Below, one piece after another: positions 7,148 through 15,929 of a stretch of 36,501 nucleotides of DNA. Location: positions 1-36,501 of the forward strand of contig JADLBE010000106.1 of the NCBI GenBank assembly GCA_020847915.1. Direction: 5' to 3'. The stretch is from Saprospiraceae bacterium (lineage in GTDB: Bacteria > Bacteroidota > Bacteroidia > Chitinophagales > Saprospiraceae). The position numbers and the translations under genes were made by a program. Under the pieces are notes generated by a model, which was not told where the DNA came from, did no database searches, and saw only the letters and a program-made list of their open reading frames with translations. Position 1 is the stretch's first letter. Each line of letters starts with the position of its first letter.

Positions 7148-8413
7148 ATGCTGTACCATTTGTTTGATTATTTGCAAAAGCATTACGACCTGCCGGGCGC
7201 TGGACTGTTTCAGTTCATCTCCTTCCGTGCAGGCGTAGCCATGCTGCTTTCGCTGCTGATCTCGCTGGTCATCGGCAAATACATCATTCGATGGTTGCAA
7301 CGCCTGCAGATCGGCGAAACAGTGCGTGACCTCGGTTTGCAGGGCCAAAACCTCAAAGCCGGTACACCCACCATGGGCGGTATCATCATCATCGCTGCCA
7401 CCATCATTCCTTGCCTGCTTTTGGCGCGGCTCGACAATGTGTACATCCTGCTCATGCTGTTCAGCACGATCTGGATGGCGGCCATCGGTTTTGTTGACGA
7501 CTACATCAAGGTTTTTAAAAAAGATAAAAAAGGCCTCAAAGGCATTTTTAAAATTTTGGGCCAGGTGGGTCTCGGACTCATCGTGGGCATTACCATGCTT
7601 GTCAACGACGAAATGGTGGTGCGTATGGATCCCGAAACTGCGGCCAAAAACAAATACGAGGTCATCAATTCGGTGTTTGTTGCCGACCGTGCTACCGGCG
7701 AACAAAATGCTTTTAAAGAGCTTGTACACGTAAAGGCGCCCATCACCAACGTGCCGTTTTTTAAAAACAACGAACTCGATTATTCCCGGGTTTTGTGGTT
7801 TTTGGGCGACAATGCCGCCGATTTGGTGTGGATCGTTTTTATCATCATGACCATTCTGGTGATCACCGCCGTGAGCAACGGCGCCAACCTAACGGACGGC
7901 CTCGACGGTTTGGCAACAGGTGTTTCAGCCATTGTGATCCTGACGCTTGGCGTGCTTACCTACCTGAGCGGAAACTCCGTAGCAGCCGATTTTTTGAAAA
8001 TTCTGTACATCCCCTACAGCGCCGAGCTGGTGATTTACACCGCCTGTCTGCTGGGTGGGTGCATCGGCTTTTTGTGGTACAACGTTTTCCCCGCCCGTGT
8101 TTTTATGGGCGATACCGGAAGTCTGACCCTTGGTGGCATCATCGCCGCTTTGGCCATCCTCATCCGCAAAGAATTGCTCATACCCATCCTCTGCGGTGTT
8201 TTCCTCGTTGAAAACCTGTCGGTCATCATACAGGTGTATTATTTCAAACGCACCAAAAAGAAATACGGCGAAGGTCGAAGGATTTTCCGAATGGCGCCGC
8301 TGCACCACCATTTTCAAAAAGAAGGCTACCACGAAGTCACCATTTCCGTGCGCTTCTGGATCATTCAAATTTTACTCGCAGTTTTTACCATCATCACACT
8401 GAAAATCCGATGA
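7148..8413 (+). CDS. mraY: Phospho-N-acetylmuramoyl-pentapeptide transferase MraY
   Basis: A polytopic inner-membrane enzyme that transfers phospho-MurNAc-pentapeptide to undecaprenyl phosphate, making lipid I. Hallmarks are GTPTMGG (about 76-82), the catalytic DD in GFVDDYIKV (about 116-117), NLTDGLDGLA, FMGDTGSL and HHHFQKEGYHE. At 421 residues it is about 60 longer than E. coli MraY (360). The extra length is mainly a polar insertion at about residues 155-212 between membrane helices (DEMVVRMDPETAAKNKYEV... to VPFFKNNELDYS). Such insertions are, as far as I recall, usual in Bacteroidota. Its stop overlaps the murD start (ATGA at 8410-8413). Confidence 0.96.
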   Translation: MLYHLFDYLQKHYDLPGAGLFQFISFRAGVAMLLSLLISLVIGKYIIRWLQRLQIGETVRDLGLQGQNLKAGTPTMGGIIIIAATIIPCLLLARLDNVYILLMLFSTIWMAAIGFVDDYIKVFKKDKKGLKGIFKILGQVGLGLIVGITMLVNDEMVVRMDPETAAKNKYEVINSVFVADRATGEQNAFKELVHVKAPITNVPFFKNNELDYSRVLWFLGDNAADLVWIVFIIMTILVITAVSNGANLTDGLDGLATGVSAIVILTLGVLTYLSGNSVAADFLKILYIPYSAELVIYTACLLGGCIGFLWYNVFPARVFMGDTGSLTLGGIIAALAILIRKELLIPILCGVFLVENLSVIIQVYYFKRTKKKYGEGRRIFRMAPLHHHFQKEGYHEVTISVRFWIIQILLAVFTIITLKIR

Positions 8414-9750
8414 AAAAAATCGTCATCCTCGGCTCCGGTGAATCCGGTACAGGTGCGGCCCTTTTGGCCAAACGCCTTGGGTACGACGTATTGGTGTCGG
8501 ATCAGGGACCCATCAAAGATATTTTCAAACACGAACTCGACGCTTCAGGCATCGTATGGGAAGAAAACGGCCATACCCTGAAAAACCTGCTGCGCGCCCG
8601 GTTGGTCGTTAAAAGTCCGGGCATTCCGGACAACGCGCCGGTCATCCTTGCCCTCCGGGAAAAAGGCATCGAAACCATCGGTGAAATCGAGTTCGCTTAC
8701 CGCCACGCCGGTCCGTGTACCATCGTAGCCATCACCGGCAGCAACGGTAAAACCACCACGACCGGACTAATTCATCACCTGCTTGTGCATGCCGGACTGC
8801 CATCGCGCATGGCCGGCAATGTGGGCAACGCTTTTGCACGTATGGTGGCCGACGACCTCGCTGCAGGCGCCAACAAAGACAAAAACCGCATTTTCGTGCT
8901 TGAAACAAGCAGTTTCCAGCTCGATGATACCGTGAAGTTCAGGCCAAACATCGCTGTTTTGCTCAACATCACCCCCGACCACCTCGACCGTTACGACTAC
9001 ACGATGGACAAGTATGTGGAATCCAAATTCCGCATCGCGCGCAATCAAAAACGCGGCGATTTGTTCATCACCAACGCCGACGATGCGGTCATCAAAAAAT
9101 GGCTGCAGGATCATCCCGATGCTGTGCGTTGCCGCATGGACAAAGTGCGCCGTTCCGACCTGAAAAACGGATACGTACGCGTGGGCCGCGACCAAACTTT
9201 CGATGTGGCCAGCACGGCCCTGCGGGGTCCGCACAATTTTTTCAATGCCGCCTGCGCCATCCGTGTGTCGCTTCGCCTCGGCGTTTCGTCCATGCACATC
9301 GAAGAGGCATTGTTCAGCTACGCTCCACCGGAACACCGTATGGAAAAAGTAGCGGTGATCAATGGGGTGACCTGGATCAACGACAGCAAAGCAACCAACG
9401 TGGATTCGGTGTATTACGCTTTGCAGTCCATGGACACACCCACGGTGTGGATCGTGGGTGGACAGGATAAAGGAAACGATTACACACCCCTGTTGCCTTT
9501 GGTACGCAAATGTGTTAAAGCCATTGTTTGTATGGGCGTTGACAACACCAAAATTTTTCAATTTTTCAAAAAAACCAAAAAAACGATCCTTGAAACCCGG
9601 AGTGCAGATGAAGCCGTAATAGCTGCGGCTAAGCTGGCTGAAAGCGGCGATACCGTGCTTTTAAGCCCGGCGTGTGCCAGTTTCGACCTTTTTCAAAATT
9701 ACGAACACCGCGGTAGAATGTTTAAAGAAGCCGTTTTAAAGCAGAAATAA
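8410..9750 (+). CDS. murD: UDP-N-acetylmuramoyl-L-alanine:D-glutamate ligase MurD
   Basis: A cytoplasmic Mur ligase that adds D-Glu as the second stem residue. The 446-residue protein has an N-terminal nucleotide-binding fold (IVILGSGESGTGAALLAKRLG), SPGIP (69-73), the ATP loop ITGSNGKTTTT (108-118), ETSSFQLDD, ITPDHLDRY, PEHRME, NDSKATN and SPACASFD. All are standard MurD motifs, and length matches the family. The ATG overlaps the mraY stop by 4 nt, which indicates translational coupling. ftsW follows after 5 nt. Confidence 0.96.
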   Translation: MKKIVILGSGESGTGAALLAKRLGYDVLVSDQGPIKDIFKHELDASGIVWEENGHTLKNLLRARLVVKSPGIPDNAPVILALREKGIETIGEIEFAYRHAGPCTIVAITGSNGKTTTTGLIHHLLVHAGLPSRMAGNVGNAFARMVADDLAAGANKDKNRIFVLETSSFQLDDTVKFRPNIAVLLNITPDHLDRYDYTMDKYVESKFRIARNQKRGDLFITNADDAVIKKWLQDHPDAVRCRMDKVRRSDLKNGYVRVGRDQTFDVASTALRGPHNFFNAACAIRVSLRLGVSSMHIEEALFSYAPPEHRMEKVAVINGVTWINDSKATNVDSVYYALQSMDTPTVWIVGGQDKGNDYTPLLPLVRKCVKAIVCMGVDNTKIFQFFKKTKKTILETRSADEAVIAAAKLAESGDTVLLSPACASFDLFQNYEHRGRMFKEAVLKQK

Positions 9751-9755
9751 CAACC

Positions 9756-10880
9756 ATGTCCTTAGCCAACAACATCGTCGCCGGATTGCGCGGCGACCGT
9801 ACCATCTGGATGATCATTGCCGTGCTGAGCCTCTTCAGCATCCTGGCCGTGTATTCCGCGACGGGCTCATTGGCATGGTCGTCACGCGGTGGCAACACCA
9901 CCATTTTCCTGCTTTCGCACGTGGTGAAACTGGGCCTCGGCCTGATGCTTATTTACCTGGGCCACCTCGTGCATTACCGCAAATACGCACAGATTGCGCC
10001 GTTCCTGATGCTGGTCACCATACCCCTTTTGGTGCTCACCTTGTTTTTCGGTGTGCGCATCAACCAGGCCAACCGCTGGCTCGACATCTTTGGTTTCAGC
10101 TTCCAAACCTCCGAATTTGCCAAAATCGCGCTCATCGTATACACCGCAAAAATGATGACGCGCAAACAGGAATACATCAACAGCTTCCGCGACGCGTTTT
10201 TGCCGCTGATCGTGCCGGTAATCATCACCTGTGCACTCATTGCTCCGGCAAACCTGTCCACAGCGGCCATCCTTTTTGTAACCTGCCTCACCCTCATGTT
10301 TATCGGCCGGGTGAGTCCTAAATACATTTTCCTGCTCATCCTGCTCGGGTTGGTGGCGTTCGCCTTGCTCGTATTTATCGGACAAAACAACCCCGACATG
10401 GTACGTGTGGAAACGTGGGTTTCCCGTGTAAAAGACTTCATGAGTGTAGACGGCGGGTACCAGGTGCAGCAGGCCAAAATCGCCATTGCCAAAGGCGGCG
10501 TATTTGGTGTTGGTCCGGGCAATTCCATTTCCCGGAACTTCCTGCCGTATTCGCACGCCGACTTTATTTACGCCATCATTTGTGAAGAATATGGTCTCCT
10601 TGGAGGGGCCCTCATCCTCGGTTTGTACGTGCTTTTGTTTTTCCGCACAGTTACACTTGTTACCAAAAGCCCCAAGGCTTTTGGCACTTTTCTGGCCATC
10701 GGCCTTAGCCTGCTGCTTACCGTGCAGGCCCTGGCCAACATAGCCGTATCCGTAAACCTCGTGCCGGCAACAGGGGTAACCCTGCCCCTCATTTCCATGG
10801 GTGGTACGAGTTTGTTTTTTACCTGCTTGTCCCTCGGAATGATCCTTTCGGTGAGCAAGTACATTGAAAAGATTGAATAG
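9756..10880 (+). CDS. ftsW: SEDS peptidoglycan glycosyltransferase FtsW
   Basis: A SEDS-family polytopic membrane protein that polymerises lipid II at the septum together with FtsI. The 374-residue product has about ten hydrophobic segments. Family signatures are ATGS after the first helix, NQANRWLDIFGFSFQTSEFAKIA, GGVFGVGPGNSISRNFLPYSHADFIYAIICEE, and LPLISMGGTS near the end. The Asp in HADFIYA is the conserved catalytic Asp of the family. Position after murD and before murG supports FtsW rather than RodA. Its TAG stop at 10878-10880 abuts the repeat region 10880-11045. Confidence 0.95.
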   Translation: MSLANNIVAGLRGDRTIWMIIAVLSLFSILAVYSATGSLAWSSRGGNTTIFLLSHVVKLGLGLMLIYLGHLVHYRKYAQIAPFLMLVTIPLLVLTLFFGVRINQANRWLDIFGFSFQTSEFAKIALIVYTAKMMTRKQEYINSFRDAFLPLIVPVIITCALIAPANLSTAAILFVTCLTLMFIGRVSPKYIFLLILLGLVAFALLVFIGQNNPDMVRVETWVSRVKDFMSVDGGYQVQQAKIAIAKGGVFGVGPGNSISRNFLPYSHADFIYAIICEEYGLLGGALILGLYVLLFFRTVTLVTKSPKAFGTFLAIGLSLLLTVQALANIAVSVNLVPATGVTLPLISMGGTSLFFTCLSLGMILSVSKYIEKIE

Positions 10881-11045
10881 TGGTCAGTAAAGTCGACAGT
10901 CAACAGTCGACAGTCTTACAAAACCACTGAGCAGGACTGTCGACTGTCGACTTTACTGACCACTGACCACTGACCACTGACCACTGAAAACTGACCACTG
11001 ACCACTGAACACTGAAAACTGACCACTGACCACTGAACACTGACA
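10880..11045. repeat. Inverted repeat plus 13-unit heptamer array between ftsW and murG
   Basis: The arms 10880-10915 and 10935-10963 are inverted repeats built of GTCGACAGTC-type units. From 10955 to 11045 run 13 heptamers in strict register: ACTGACC (eight times), ACTGAAA (twice), ACTGAAC (twice) and ACTGACA (once, last). Four bases (ACTC) later comes the murG ATG at 11050. The array has no stop in one antisense frame and so yields a spurious ORF. Confidence 0.92.
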
Positions 11046-11049
11046 ACTC

Positions 11050-12189
11050 ATGAACACACTCAAAATTCTCATCACAGGCGGCGGAACGGGCGGACACGTC
11101 TTCCCGGCCATTGCTATTGCCGATGCCATCAAAAGCATCCGGCCTGATGCTGAATTTTTGTTTGTTGGCGCAGAGGGCAAAATGGAAATGGAGCGTGTGC
11201 CAAAAGCAGGTTATGCCATTGAAGGATTAAAAATCGCCGGTTTTCAGCGACAGATGACCATTGGCAATGCTTTGAAAAACCTGACAGTGCCCTACAAAGT
11301 GCTCAGCAGTTTGCTCAAAGCACGCAGGATCATCCGCCGTTTCCAACCCAATGTGGTGGTGGGTACAGGAGGCTATGCTTCCGGGCCCGTGATGCGTGCA
11401 GCCCAGCAAATGGGTATTCCAACGGTCATCCAGGAGCAAAACTCCTATGCCGGGGTAACGAACAAAATCCTTGGAAAACGTGCCGCCGCCATTTGTGTGG
11501 CGTACGACAACATGGATGTGTTTTTTCCTGCCGGCAAAATTGTGTTTACCGGAAATCCGGTGCGTAAAGACATTTTGCATCTGGAAGGCAAACGACCGGA
11601 AGCCATGGCACATTACGGACTCGATCCTGCCAAAAAAACCATTGCCGTCATCGGTGGGAGTTTGGGCGCCCGTTCGCTTAACGAAGCCATACGCGACAAT
11701 ACAGCGGTATTTAATGCCAATCCGAACATCCAGGTCTTGTGGCAGTGCGGCAAGTTTTACGAACTGGAGTATGCCCATTGCGATACGGCACAACTGAAAC
11801 AGGTGCACATGTCGGCCTTCATCGACCGTATGGACCTGTTGTACGCCGCCGCCGATGTCATTATTTCACGTGCAGGAGCACTGAGTATCAGCGAACTGTG
11901 CCTGGTGGGCAAACCGGTTGTTTTGGTGCCATCACCCAACGTCGCCGAAGATCACCAAACCAAAAACGCCATCGCGCTTGTGGAAAATGGCGCCGCAAGG
12001 CTCGTACGCGATGGCGATGCAACGGAAAAAATGCTGGAAGACGCCCTGCTTATTCTCAGCAACGATGCCCTGGCTTTTGGTCTGGGCGAAAGTATACGGC
12101 AACTCGGCAGACCAAACGCCGCCGGGGCCATTGCCAACGAAGTATTAAAACACATCAAAACTCAAGAAGACAAAAAACGTGGAGCTTAA
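11050..12189 (+). CDS. murG: Lipid II synthase (UDP-GlcNAc:lipid I GlcNAc transferase) MurG
   Basis: A GT28-family, membrane-associated GT-B glycosyltransferase that adds GlcNAc to lipid I on the cytoplasmic face. The 379-residue protein has the G-loop ITGGGTGGHVFPAIAIADAI near residue 8, VVGTGGYASGPVMRAA, IQEQNSYAGVTNKIL, the second G-loop VIGGSLGARSLNEA, and SRAGALSISELCLVGKPVVLVPSPNVAEDHQTKNA, which binds the UDP-GlcNAc. The ATG at 11050 comes straight after the heptamer array. Its 3' end overlaps murC by 11 nt. Confidence 0.96.
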   Translation: MNTLKILITGGGTGGHVFPAIAIADAIKSIRPDAEFLFVGAEGKMEMERVPKAGYAIEGLKIAGFQRQMTIGNALKNLTVPYKVLSSLLKARRIIRRFQPNVVVGTGGYASGPVMRAAQQMGIPTVIQEQNSYAGVTNKILGKRAAAICVAYDNMDVFFPAGKIVFTGNPVRKDILHLEGKRPEAMAHYGLDPAKKTIAVIGGSLGARSLNEAIRDNTAVFNANPNIQVLWQCGKFYELEYAHCDTAQLKQVHMSAFIDRMDLLYAAADVIISRAGALSISELCLVGKPVVLVPSPNVAEDHQTKNAIALVENGAARLVRDGDATEKMLEDALLILSNDALAFGLGESIRQLGRPNAAGAIANEVLKHIKTQEDKKRGA

Positions 12190-13540
12190 AAACATTCATA
12201 CCATCTATTTCATCGGCATCGGCGGCATCGGCATGTCGGCCCTGGCACGCTACTTCAAGCGGCAGGGAGCGGACGTGTTTGGCTACGACCGTACGGCAAG
12301 CGCCCTCACAAGCGCTTTGCAGGATGAAGGTATGTTTGTGCATTACGACGACAATCCGGCGCTGATTCCGGCCAACGTTGACCTGGCCGTGTACACACCC
12401 GCCGTGCCCGACGACCTGGCTGAATTGCGGCATTTCCGTGCAGGCTCCATTCCGCTGGTGAAAAGAGCCGAAGTGCTCGGCATCATCAGTCGCAGCAAAC
12501 ACAGCATCGCCGTGGGCGGAACGCATGGCAAAACGTCCACCAGCAGCATGACCGCGCACCTGTTGCGCGCCTGCGGCGTGGATGCCACGGCTTTTGTGGG
12601 TGGACTGGCACCAAACCTCGGCAACAGCAACTACGCCGAAGGTAGTTCCGACTGGGTGGTGGCAGAAGCCGACGAATACGACCGCAGCTTTTTGCATCTG
12701 CACCCCGACGTGGCGGTCATCAATGCCATCGACGCCGACCACCTCGACATTTACGGTTCGGCCGAAGCCGTGCGCGACAGCTATACGCAGTTTGCCAAAC
12801 AGGTAAAACCCGGTGGCAAACTGCTGCTCAAATACGGTTTAGAACTCGCTGAAGACTTACCTGCCGTGCGTTTCGGCATCGACCACGGCGATTGCCGGGC
12901 GTCGAACCTGCGCATCGAATCGGGTTACACGGTGTTCGACCTTACACTCGACGGCGCCATGCCTGCCATGCATTTTGAAGGTTTAAAACTGCCTTTTCCG
13001 GGCAGGCACAACGTTGAAAACGCTTGTGCAGCCATCGCGGCAGCCCTGATCGGGGGCGCCGATCCGGCAAGGATTCCAGCCGCTTTGGCCGATTTTAAAG
13101 GTGTAAAAAGGCGTTTTGAATACATTTTGAGGAACGAAAATACGGTGTACATCGACGACTACGCGCACCACCCGGCCGAACTCGAAGCCGTGATCGGTGC
13201 GGCTCGGAGCCTGTACCCCGGAAAAACACTGAGCGCCGTTTTCCAGCCGCACCTCTACAGCCGCACCCGCGATTTCGCAGAAGGCTTTGCCGAAGCCCTC
13301 GACAAAGTGGATGTGCTTTATCTGCTCGACATCTATCCCGCACGTGAACTGCCCATCGAGGGCATCAACGTGTATACCATAACCAACACCATGCACAAGG
13401 CGAAAGTGCATTATTGTTCCATGGACAATGTGGTGGACCTTATTCGCCAGGAAAAACCACACCTGCTGCTCAGCCTTGGCGCCGGCAGCATCGACACCCT
13501 TGTTGAACCCATTAAAAACGCTTTGGAGCACCGAGACTAA
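12179..13540 (+). CDS. murC: UDP-N-acetylmuramate:L-alanine ligase MurC
   Basis: A cytoplasmic Mur ligase that adds L-Ala, the first stem residue. The 453-residue protein starts with GTG at 12179, inside the end of murG (11-nt overlap). It shows IHTIYFIGIGGIGMSALARY (7-26), the ATP loop VGGTHGKTSTSS (112-123), EADEYDRSFL, NAIDADHLDIYG, PGRHNVENACAA, DDYAHHPAELEAVI and FQPHLYSRT. Length and motif order match MurC. The murG-murC overlap and the 4-nt gap to ftsQ suggest one translational unit. Confidence 0.96.
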   Translation: MELKNIHTIYFIGIGGIGMSALARYFKRQGADVFGYDRTASALTSALQDEGMFVHYDDNPALIPANVDLAVYTPAVPDDLAELRHFRAGSIPLVKRAEVLGIISRSKHSIAVGGTHGKTSTSSMTAHLLRACGVDATAFVGGLAPNLGNSNYAEGSSDWVVAEADEYDRSFLHLHPDVAVINAIDADHLDIYGSAEAVRDSYTQFAKQVKPGGKLLLKYGLELAEDLPAVRFGIDHGDCRASNLRIESGYTVFDLTLDGAMPAMHFEGLKLPFPGRHNVENACAAIAAALIGGADPARIPAALADFKGVKRRFEYILRNENTVYIDDYAHHPAELEAVIGAARSLYPGKTLSAVFQPHLYSRTRDFAEGFAEALDKVDVLYLLDIYPARELPIEGINVYTITNTMHKAKVHYCSMDNVVDLIRQEKPHLLLSLGAGSIDTLVEPIKNALEHRD

Positions 13541-13544
13541 AAAC

Positions 13545-14330
13545 ATGCGATTGCCTTTTCAAACATTGAACCGCCTGCGTTACGACCGCATCATTTGGGT
13601 CCTTTTCCTGCTGATTACGGTAGGGATCCTGCTGTCGTCGGTCACGCGCAAAAAAAACAGCTTCGCCGATGGGGTGGAGGTGAAGGTGGTTCCTTTGGAA
13701 GGGGGTGAAAAACTCATCAGCGAATACGACGTGCGGCAGGGATTGCTTTCCGCATTTGGCAATACGCTTGAAGGCACGGAGCTCCGGTACCTGGATGTGG
13801 AACGTATGGAAAGGGTTTTGGAAGAAGATCCTTTTGTGCGCGATGCAGAAACGTACGTGGATCAGCACAACATCCTGCACATGGAAGTAGAGCAACGCGA
13901 ACCGTTGTTGCGTGTGCTCGACAGCAAAGGCGGCAACTATTACCTCGATCCGGAAGGCAAAAAAATGCCGCCGTCGAAAAATTTTGCAGCGCGGGTTTTG
14001 GTGGCAACCGGCAATATTGCGGCGTACTCATCTACGTTCCGTGAGAAAAAACGCAGCAGTCTGAACGACGTATTTCAGGTGGCCCAAAAACTGGCCGAAG
14101 ACGATTTTTTCAGCGTTTTCGTGCAACAAATACACGTCAATCCCGACGGACAAATCATTCTGGTGCCCCTGGTGGGCGACCAGAAAATCATCCTCGGCGA
14201 CAGTAAAAAATTGGACGAAAAGCTCGAAAGGCTAAAAATATTCTACCGGGAAGGCATGCCTTACGCCGGTTGGCAAACGTACCAAAGCATCAACCTGAGT
14301 TTTGCAGACCAGGTTGTGTGTAAAAAATGA
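13545..14330 (+). CDS. ftsQ: Cell division protein FtsQ
   Basis: A bitopic membrane protein of 261 residues that links FtsL and its partner to the divisome. The chosen ATG at 13545 lies 4 nt after the murC stop; an upstream in-frame start would put 39 residues antiparallel to good murC sequence in another frame and is rejected. There is a short basic N-terminus, one transmembrane segment (about 14-31), then a POTRA-like region (VKVVPLEGGEKLISEYDVRQGL) and the beta domain (VERMERVLEEDPFVRDAETYV...VEQREPLLRVLD, then YYLDPEGKKMP). Conservation in this family is low; position and fold pattern make the call secure. Confidence 0.92.
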   Translation: MRLPFQTLNRLRYDRIIWVLFLLITVGILLSSVTRKKNSFADGVEVKVVPLEGGEKLISEYDVRQGLLSAFGNTLEGTELRYLDVERMERVLEEDPFVRDAETYVDQHNILHMEVEQREPLLRVLDSKGGNYYLDPEGKKMPPSKNFAARVLVATGNIAAYSSTFREKKRSSLNDVFQVAQKLAEDDFFSVFVQQIHVNPDGQIILVPLVGDQKIILGDSKKLDEKLERLKIFYREGMPYAGWQTYQSINLSFADQVVCKK

Positions 14331-14336
14331 ACAGGA

Positions 14337-14362
14337 CTTGTCCCGAGCACAGCGAGGGAGCC
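14337..14362. repeat. Dispersed small hairpin repeat, divergent copy
   Basis: The sequence begins CTTGTCCCGAGC and ends GCGAGGGAGCC. It resembles the GATCCCACGC...GACAAG family (2913, 27810, 27927) on the opposite strand: both share CTTGTC, an AGCG core and GGGA. The next part of the gap (14363-14467) is AT-rich; AAGTG (14411-14415) pairs with CACTT (14421-14425) and runs into T residues, a weak terminator candidate for ftsQ. Confidence 0.45.
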
Positions 14363-14467
14363 GGATGTACACGAAAAAGTGACTTGAATTTGGAGGAATA
14401 AAAGGTGTTTAAGTGAAATACACTTTTTGATGGTTTCAAACTTTTTAAAACAAATATTTTTAAAAAA

Positions 14468-14498
14468 TTTGAAATAAAAAGTTTTAAAAATACTTTTG
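14468..14498 (+). promoter_or_regulatory. Internal promoter for ftsA-ftsZ (perfect Bacteroidota consensus)
   Basis: TTTG at 14468-14471, a 19-nt spacer, then TACTTTTG at 14491-14498. This is an exact TTTG-N19-TAnnTTTG match. It lies in the 239-nt AT-rich gap between ftsQ and ftsA. Transcription would start at about 14503-14506, downstream of an in-frame ATG at 14507 or very close to it, leaving a leader of about 65 nt before the chosen ftsA start. It would let ftsAZ be expressed apart from the upstream wall genes. Confidence 0.8.
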
Positions 14499-14569
14499 TT
14501 GCAGGAATGGGTTTCGCCGGCGACAGGAGGCAACACAAACTGAAACTCAAAACCAATAATCAAAAAATC

Positions 14570-15910
14570 ATGATGACCGAATTAGTCCCGCAACCTCATG
14601 ACGTGGTCGTCGCCCTTGACATCGGCACGACGAAGATTTGCTGCCTTGCCGGCAGGAAAAACGCGCATGGAAAATTAGACATCCTTGGCGTGGGCAAGGT
14701 TGAAAGCGCCGGCGTACTCCGCGGTGTGGTGAGCAACATCGAAAAAACGGTGAATGCCATCCGCGAAGCCGTACAACTTGCTGAAAGGCAGGCGCAGATG
14801 ACCTTCCGCCAGGTACACGTCGGCATTGCAGGCCAGCACATCAAAAGCCTGCAACACCGCGGCATCCTCACCCGCGACAGCGATCACACGGAGATCGCCA
14901 AACGCGACATTGACCGCATTGTGAATGACATGTTCAAACTCGTTCTCCCACCGGGCGACAAGATCATTCACGTGTTTCCGCAGGAATTTACCGTCGACAG
15001 CGAACAAGGCATCACCGACCCCATCGGTATGTGCGGCGTTCGCCTCGAGGCCAATTTCCACATCATTACCGGCCAGATTACGGCCATCAACAACATTTAC
15101 CGCTGCATCGAAAAAGCCGGACTTTCCGTAGCCGAGCTTACCCTCGAGCCCATCGCCAGCTCCGACGCCGTACTTTCCGATGAGGAAAAACAGGCAGGTG
15201 TAGCCCTGGTCGACATCGGCGGCGGTACCACCGACATCACGATTTTTTACGAAGGTATCATCCGCCACACTGCGGTGATTCCCTTCGGTGGCAACGTGAT
15301 AACTTCCGACATCAAGGAAGGCTGCACCGTGATGCAGCCGCAGGCTGAAAAACTGAAGGTAAAATTCGGCTCAGCCCTGTCCAACGAAGTGTTCGACAAC
15401 CGCATCATCACCATCCCCGGTTTGAAAGGCCGGGATCACAAAGAGATCAGTGAAAAGAACCTCTCCCGCATCATCCAGGCGCGTATGGAGGAAATTTTCG
15501 ACTACGTACTTTGGGAAATCAGGCGGAGCGGCTACGAGCGCAAGCTCATCGGCGGCATCGTGCTCACCGGCGGCGGTTCGCTGCTGCAGCATGCCGACAA
15601 ACTCGCCGAACTGCACACCGGCATGACCTGCCGAATCGGTATCCCCGTGGAACAACTTGCCCACGGTTACCACCAAAACGTTTCGAGCCCGATTTACAGC
15701 ACAGGCATCGGTTTGTTGTTGCGCGGTTTGATCGATGTGGAGGCCGGTCGCGTTATGTCCGAACCCGAAGTGCCACAGGCCATCAGCGACGCCAAAAAAG
15801 AACCCTCCAACGCAGAAGAGAAGTCGGGCACCTGGTTCGACAGTGTTTTCCGCAAAACGAAGGAATGGTTCGAGGCCGACCCTGAAGTGGACCTGGAAAA
15901 AAACCGATAA
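14570..15910 (+). CDS. ftsA: Cell division protein FtsA
   Basis: An actin-like ATPase that tethers FtsZ to the membrane. The 446-residue product begins MMTELVPQPHDVVVALDIGTTKICCLAG (ATG at 14570 or 14573). An earlier in-frame ATG at 14507 would add 21 polar residues and nearly coincide with the predicted transcription start, so it is rejected. Signatures are the phosphate-1 loop ALDIGTTK, phosphate-2 ALVDIGGGTTDITIF, IPFGGNVITSDI, GIVLTGGGSLL and YSTGIGLLLRG. The C-terminus (GTWFDSVFRKTKEWFEAD) is amphipathic, the expected membrane-targeting helix. ftsZ follows after 19 nt. Confidence 0.96.
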   Translation: MMTELVPQPHDVVVALDIGTTKICCLAGRKNAHGKLDILGVGKVESAGVLRGVVSNIEKTVNAIREAVQLAERQAQMTFRQVHVGIAGQHIKSLQHRGILTRDSDHTEIAKRDIDRIVNDMFKLVLPPGDKIIHVFPQEFTVDSEQGITDPIGMCGVRLEANFHIITGQITAINNIYRCIEKAGLSVAELTLEPIASSDAVLSDEEKQAGVALVDIGGGTTDITIFYEGIIRHTAVIPFGGNVITSDIKEGCTVMQPQAEKLKVKFGSALSNEVFDNRIITIPGLKGRDHKEISEKNLSRIIQARMEEIFDYVLWEIRRSGYERKLIGGIVLTGGGSLLQHADKLAELHTGMTCRIGIPVEQLAHGYHQNVSSPIYSTGIGLLLRGLIDVEAGRVMSEPEVPQAISDAKKEPSNAEEKSGTWFDSVFRKTKEWFEADPEVDLEKNR

Positions 15911-15929
15911 CTCTTAAAACTCAAAAGAT

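Noticed and set aside
10955..11045. Heptamer array as a CRISPR array
   Set aside because: Units are 7 nt with no spacers and no cas genes nearby.
10900..11097. Small - strand ORF with repeated VVSGQWS-type sequence
   Set aside because: It is the direct translation of the heptamer array (7 nt x 3 frames gives a 7-residue repeat). Such products are known annotation artefacts.
13428..13544. Upstream start for ftsQ
   Set aside because: It overlaps well-conserved murC code in another frame; the ATG at 13545 fits with a 4-nt gap.
14507..14569. Upstream start for ftsA
   Set aside because: It coincides with the predicted transcription start and adds a polar segment absent from FtsA proteins.
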